From Paraphysoderma sedebokerense (lineage: Eukaryota; Blastocladiomycota; Physodermatomycetes; Physodermatales; Physodermataceae): a stretch of 64,000 nucleotides of DNA. Under the pieces are notes generated by a model, which was not told where the DNA came from, ran no database searches, and was given only the letters and a program-made list of their open reading frames with translations. The position numbers and the translations under genes are program-made. The stretch lies in the NCBI GenBank assembly GCA_025602915.1, contig JAHLJZ010000011.1, positions 62,001 to 126,000 on the forward strand, read 5' to 3'. This document shows positions 59,704-64,000 of this stretch, piece by piece. How positions within the stretch are numbered: position 1 is the stretch's first letter; every line of letters starts with the position of its first letter.

Positions 59704-62700
59704 ATGAGCGGCTCTTCCCCTCTTTCCACGTCCTCCTCGTTCAAGGCGTGGAAGTTGATTTACGACCCGGATCTCGATAAATCAATCACTTCAAAAAGCG
59801 AGAAGAAAACAAAGACCAAGATAAAGAGGTTTAATGGTCAGATACCTGGGGTTGGTATTTGTTACATTATGTGAAGCGTGAATATAAAAGCTAATCATAG
59901 TTTGCCTCCGTCAACAATTCATGAAACTTGTTGATACAGCAATCATCGATCAAACCTAAAGATCCTAGATTGGACAATCCAAATTATGGCGCCGCAACCT
60001 CTAGGGGAAAGAAGAAGTACCTAGAGCGATTGGGTAGAGTGAAATTCAATGTATGCATACATTTCTGATTGTCACGGTTGGTGATTAAGGCCTAACTTGA
60101 TTTGTCGGCTAGATTGATGAATCCATACAAAAGGTTCACAAAACCGGTTTGGTTGTCTCTCAATTTGACGAAAATATTACAGCCAAAGATCTACTAGATG
60201 CATTTTCGAAGTGTGGAGAAGTGATTTGCGTTCGACTCGTCACTGCTAATAAACGATTCACAGGATTGGCTAGCGTGAAATTCAGGCATGAAGGGGAGGC
60301 CTCTGACGCTTTAAGAAGAATGAATGGTTTTATACTCGATAAAAGTCGATTAAAGGTTGAACTGGATGTTGATGGTATGTGACTATCTTTCGAGGGCCAG
60401 ACCTCCCTGAGACTGAGAAAACGGTTTGCTCGTTCTAGGTTCAAATCTTCAATCACAATTACAAGCTATGCAAAAAAGTGCGAAATCGTTATCAGAAGAC
60501 AGCAAATCTCGCCATTACCGACGAGACAGCTTAGAAAGTTCTGACATGGATATTAGCGATGACGATGATACGAAAACCGCCAAATTGCAGTTGAATAGGG
60601 TTCATGATAAACATACACAGCATTCTGGCTATTCTACGAACCAACCAGCTTTACGGCCAACCACTCCCACGTCTAATCAGCGGCATGGAGAAGAGAGAAC
60701 TCATCGTTTGCCTCATTCAAATAATAGTGACGGAAAACACCCTGATTACACTTCCCATCAGTATTACGGACAGCAAGTAGGCACTCCATCCCGGCACTAC
60801 CCTTCTTCTTCGTATTATCCACGCCACAATTATCATTTTGACGACCCAGATTCCAAGCGATACAGTCATTATGATTTTAGAGAAAGTGATTTTTATTCAG
60901 AATCCAATCGTCAGGGAGGCCGAGCCGGATATTCACAACCAGATAGGTATTCTTCAAGTAGTTACAAATCCCACGAGTATAGTTCAAGTCAGGAGCAACA
61001 TGGGAGATCGCGATATTCGAACGAAGATAATCGAAAGCATTATGACGATGATTGGCGCAGTGAAAGACGGAGTGAGCGATGGTCTACAGACGATCCCGAT
61101 GCAACTAGGCGCCGTGAAAATTGGGGATATACCGAGGATGAAAACCGACGTCATCACAGGGAAAGTCGTTATTACGAGGGATCCAAAAGTTCTGGTCATA
61201 GTTCTTCTCGTTATGACAGTGCAGGCAAAGCGCCGCGCACTCCACCTCGGCCTCCAACAGATCAGGTTTTGGCAAAATATTCTCAAGAAAGTCTAAGGTC
61301 TCGTCCGGATGAATCCATAGGCAAAGAATCTTATTACCGGGATTCTCAGCGCTCTTCGCGAAAGGTGTGGACTTTGAGGCAAATCTATTTTTGTTCTGGA
61401 GTATTAACATAATATTCAAGGATTGGACTGCCACTCCTGTTCCGCCTTACATAACCATATCTCCGAACACTCTCCCATTCGATAAGGTGGACGCTGCCCA
61501 ATTACATCATTATTTTAAGACTTACGAACCTAAAAAGGTACGATAATGTAATTAAGTCATTCCAATATTTGTATTCATTGGTCATCCCATTTACAGGTTT
61601 ACCACGATTCAAAAGTTTGGTATGTGGAGTTTTCGAACAGTAGTCTCGCTCGTAAATGTCTCCTCATAATGAATGGGCAGACATTCCACGCATATTCTCT
61701 ATCTATGACACTTGTTGATTCCGACCATATTAGCGCAAATGTTACTGAGAAGGAAAAGCAAGCATCAGTGGAAGATACTATGAAGAAAGCTTCTTTAATA
61801 TTAAAAGAAGAGCTTACTGCTGCAGTTACAAAAGATTTTGACGACTGGTTAACGAATGCATTATCAGCGACAATTGCTCAACTCAGAAAGGAAAGAGCGT
61901 CTGATCTAGCTTTGATAGTGGCAAAGAGCGAAGAGCAGAACCAGATAGAGAGAGATGAAATGGTAGAAAATATCATCCCGACTGAAAAGACCGATGAACC
62001 TAATCAACCGCCACGCAAGCGTTTTTCGGAATCTCCGTCACAGTCGCCGTCGAATGCGGATAAGCGATCCAGTATCTATACTTCGCTTTCGCCCATGTCT
62101 AGCATGAATATTAGAAGCATGCCGAAGTTTAAGAAAGGCGAAAAAATTCGCTCAGTCTCTATTCCCTCCGTTAAACCTCGTGAGCAACCCCTGAAGAACG
62201 ACAAATCAGATGTTGATAGGGCCGAGTCAGACCATGAAAATGAGTTCAGCGTTGATAAAGGCACCAAACTTCGAAAACCTGGCAAACATCTAAAGAGAAA
62301 GATAGAGTTCAGTGCGGCATCCTTGGATTACTCGTCTTCATCCGAAGCTGATAGTGGCGAGTCATCTATTAATGCTCCATCTGAATCTAACAAGAGGGAC
62401 ATTGGCCTCAGTTACACCAGCAGTAGTGAATCTGAAGACAGTTCACTCCCTCTAAAGGTACTAAACCGTTCCGGCTCGAGAAAGCAAACTAGCGATACTG
62501 AAACCGATGACGCATCAGTCCGATCATCGATAAGTAGCAATAAACACCTTTTCTCCAATGTTATTGTTGGGCAGAGTGATACGGAAACGGATCTTGAGGT
62601 TACCAAAGTAGTCGAAAAGCCTGAATTGAAGGCGACCAAGTTGAAGAAGGGGAAGAAAGAGAAAAAGGTAACAAAACCAAAGGCCAAGGTTACTAAAAAG

Positions 62701-64000
62701 GTTGCTGTAAAAAAGGCGAAACACATGACCCCAGAACCTGTTGTTGTTGAAAGCGCAGAAGAGAGACAGTCCAGGGAAACCAGCATCAGCATTGGATCAA
62801 TGGGAGTAGATATGGCTGATGGTATTTCGGAGATCGTTGAGCCACCCGAAATTGAAGAATCAGTGGAGTCGAAGCGATGGCAATTTGATTTGCCCGGAGT
62901 GAGTGATGTAAATCTCTTGACACCGGCAGTTTCCCCGACAACTAGTATTGTCACAATCCCGCCTGATGAAGAAGAGCTCAAATTGGAAAAATTCGTAAAA
63001 GAATTAGACGAATTTGAACTCAGCGGAATACATGATAATAACGATGATGAAGTGGTGAAAATGTTGGAAGAATTGGTCGAGGACGATGGAGACTTCGCCT
63101 ACCTAAAGATGGTTATTGATCAACGAAGAATAGAGGGGCTGAAGGGTTATACTGATAATCAAGAATTGGAGGAAATCAGCCAAGCTTTAAGAGGGCGCGG
63201 TCGGGGAGGTGTGTTTTATTGTCCTTTCGTTCACCTTCGGAAACTTACTAAATCTCGTTACTTGATAGAAACTCATTTCAACCCTGATGGCACCCGTCGT
63301 GAGTCTCCTGACCGCCGTCATCGCACCGGTTGCGCCCGCACCGAGGGTTACTATAAAATCCCCGAATCAGAAAAGACATACCTCAAGCGATCATCCACAC
63401 TCGATCCAAGTTTATTGTCACCTTCTCAAACGAAGATTGCAAAAGCTCATCACAACTCATCGTCTGCAGCGCCGGCGGACAAGTCACCCCATAAACCGAC
63501 TTCACGCTCCTCTCGTGTCAATCATCGAAGACTACTTGCGCATATTCAAGATACGAAGTACAATATCGGTGGTGATTCTGTGCTTGAATTCAACCAGCTT
63601 CAAGGTCGACAAAAGCGTTTGAAATTCGCGAAAAGTGGAATCCACGATTGGGGGCTTTTCGCACTGGAAAGAATTGAAAAAGACGATTTTGTCATTGAAT
63701 ACATCGGTGAAAGCATTCGACAGAAAGTTGCTGACATGAGAGAAGTGATGTATGAAAAGCAAGGGATTGGAAGCAGCTATTTGTTTAGAATTGATGAGGA
63801 TACTATTATCGATGCAACAAAATGCGGAAATTTAGCCAGATTCATTAACCATTGGTAAGTCTTAAAAGTGATGTGTGGCCAGAAGCAAGTCAAACTTGTA
63901 TTTACTCAATCTTTATTGATCTTAGTTGTGATCCTAATTGCACGGCTCGAATCATTACTGTTGATGGAAAAAAGAAAATCGTCATTTATGCTAAGTATGA
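59704..64000 (+). CDS. SET1: Set1 histone H3 lysine-4 methyltransferase (COMPASS), 3' end outside window
   Basis: The start ([27 protein letters not shown]) is the typical Set1 N terminus. At least seven exons follow. RRM1 is [31 protein letters not shown], and a second RRM-like, SET-associated domain is [21 protein letters not shown] ... [22 protein letters not shown] long Ser/Lys/Glu-rich middle follows. The n-SET region contains [21 protein letters not shown] and [14 protein letters not shown]. The SET domain runs from [31 protein letters not shown] through [27 protein letters not shown] to [25 protein letters not shown] at the window edge; the catalytic NHC motif crosses an intron. Set1 methylates H3K4 at active genes. 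The post-SET cysteines lie beyond the window. Confidence 0.95.

Noticed and set aside
60838-61296. 152-codon ORF in another frame inside SET1
   Set aside because: A shadow of the low-complexity Arg/Ser/Asp-rich SET1 exon. The SET1 frame joins properly to the exons on both sides.
1-64000. Transposons, virus-like elements, CRISPR arrays and rRNA
   Set aside because: No transposase, reverse transcriptase, integrase or capsid-like protein was found in any frame, no long terminal repeats, no regularly spaced short repeats, and no rRNA-like sequence.

Overview
The window is nuclear DNA of a fungus. Nearly every gene is a conserved eukaryotic protein split by many short GT-AG introns, mostly 50 to 110 bp, and some exons are tiny (13, 14, 16 and 25 nt). 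Several products are fungal in type: Set1, an Hpc2/ubinuclein protein, Arc1, Rtc3, Rsm22, a hybrid histidine kinase and a basidiomycete-like protein of unknown function. The window also carries ARL8, a mitochondrial calcium uniporter, a TRAF-type RING protein and an LPA1-like P-loop kinase. That mix suggests an early-diverging filamentous fungus, perhaps Mucoromycota in the broad sense, but the phylum is inference.

Layout, left to right. 1-5.4 kb: a possible 3' exon, then a large Ser/Thr kinase. 6.1-9.4 kb: SCYL1/Cex1-like pseudokinase. 9.7-11.6 kb: RasGEF-domain protein. 12.1-14.3 kb: riboflavin-pathway-type deaminase and a conserved unknown membrane protein. 14.8-18.1 kb: Rtc3 (SBDS N-domain) and Rsm22. 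18.2-23.0 kb: Arc1 (-), a NmrA-like protein (+) and mitoribosomal mL45 (-). 23.5-27.0 kb: two tandem secreted paralogues and a small cysteine-rich secreted protein (-). 27.6-34.3 kb: ARL8, MCU and phospholipase D. 34.6-36.9 kb: RING/TRAF zinc-finger protein (-) divergent from a 108-residue hydrophilic protein. 37.15-37.32 kb: a U1 snRNA gene, with a broken second copy about 240 bp downstream. 37.8-44.4 kb: LPA1-like kinase (-) and a Drs2-type lipid flippase (-). 44.4-45.4 kb: divergent promoter region holding a 130-bp tandem repeat. 45.4-54.7 kb: SLC1-type transporter, F-box protein and hybrid histidine kinase. 55.4-64 kb: Hpc2/ubinuclein and Set1; Set1 runs off the right edge inside its SET domain.

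Themes: mitochondrial functions (Rsm22, mL45, MCU), membrane and endolysosomal traffic (SCYL1, ARL8, PLD, flippase), signalling (kinase, RasGEF, hybrid histidine kinase) and chromatin (Hpc2, Set1). Perfect TGACGTCA (CRE) sites lie just upstream of three small or stress-type genes (Rtc3, NmrA-like, the hydrophilic protein). I saw no transposon, virus-like element, CRISPR array, rRNA or credible tRNA. No wholly new multi-gene system is evident. The least explained items are the tandem secreted family with its shared promoter box, the conserved unknown membrane protein, the U1 pair and the promoter minisatellite. Exon boundaries were worked out by hand from splice sites and reading phase; uncertain ones are flagged.
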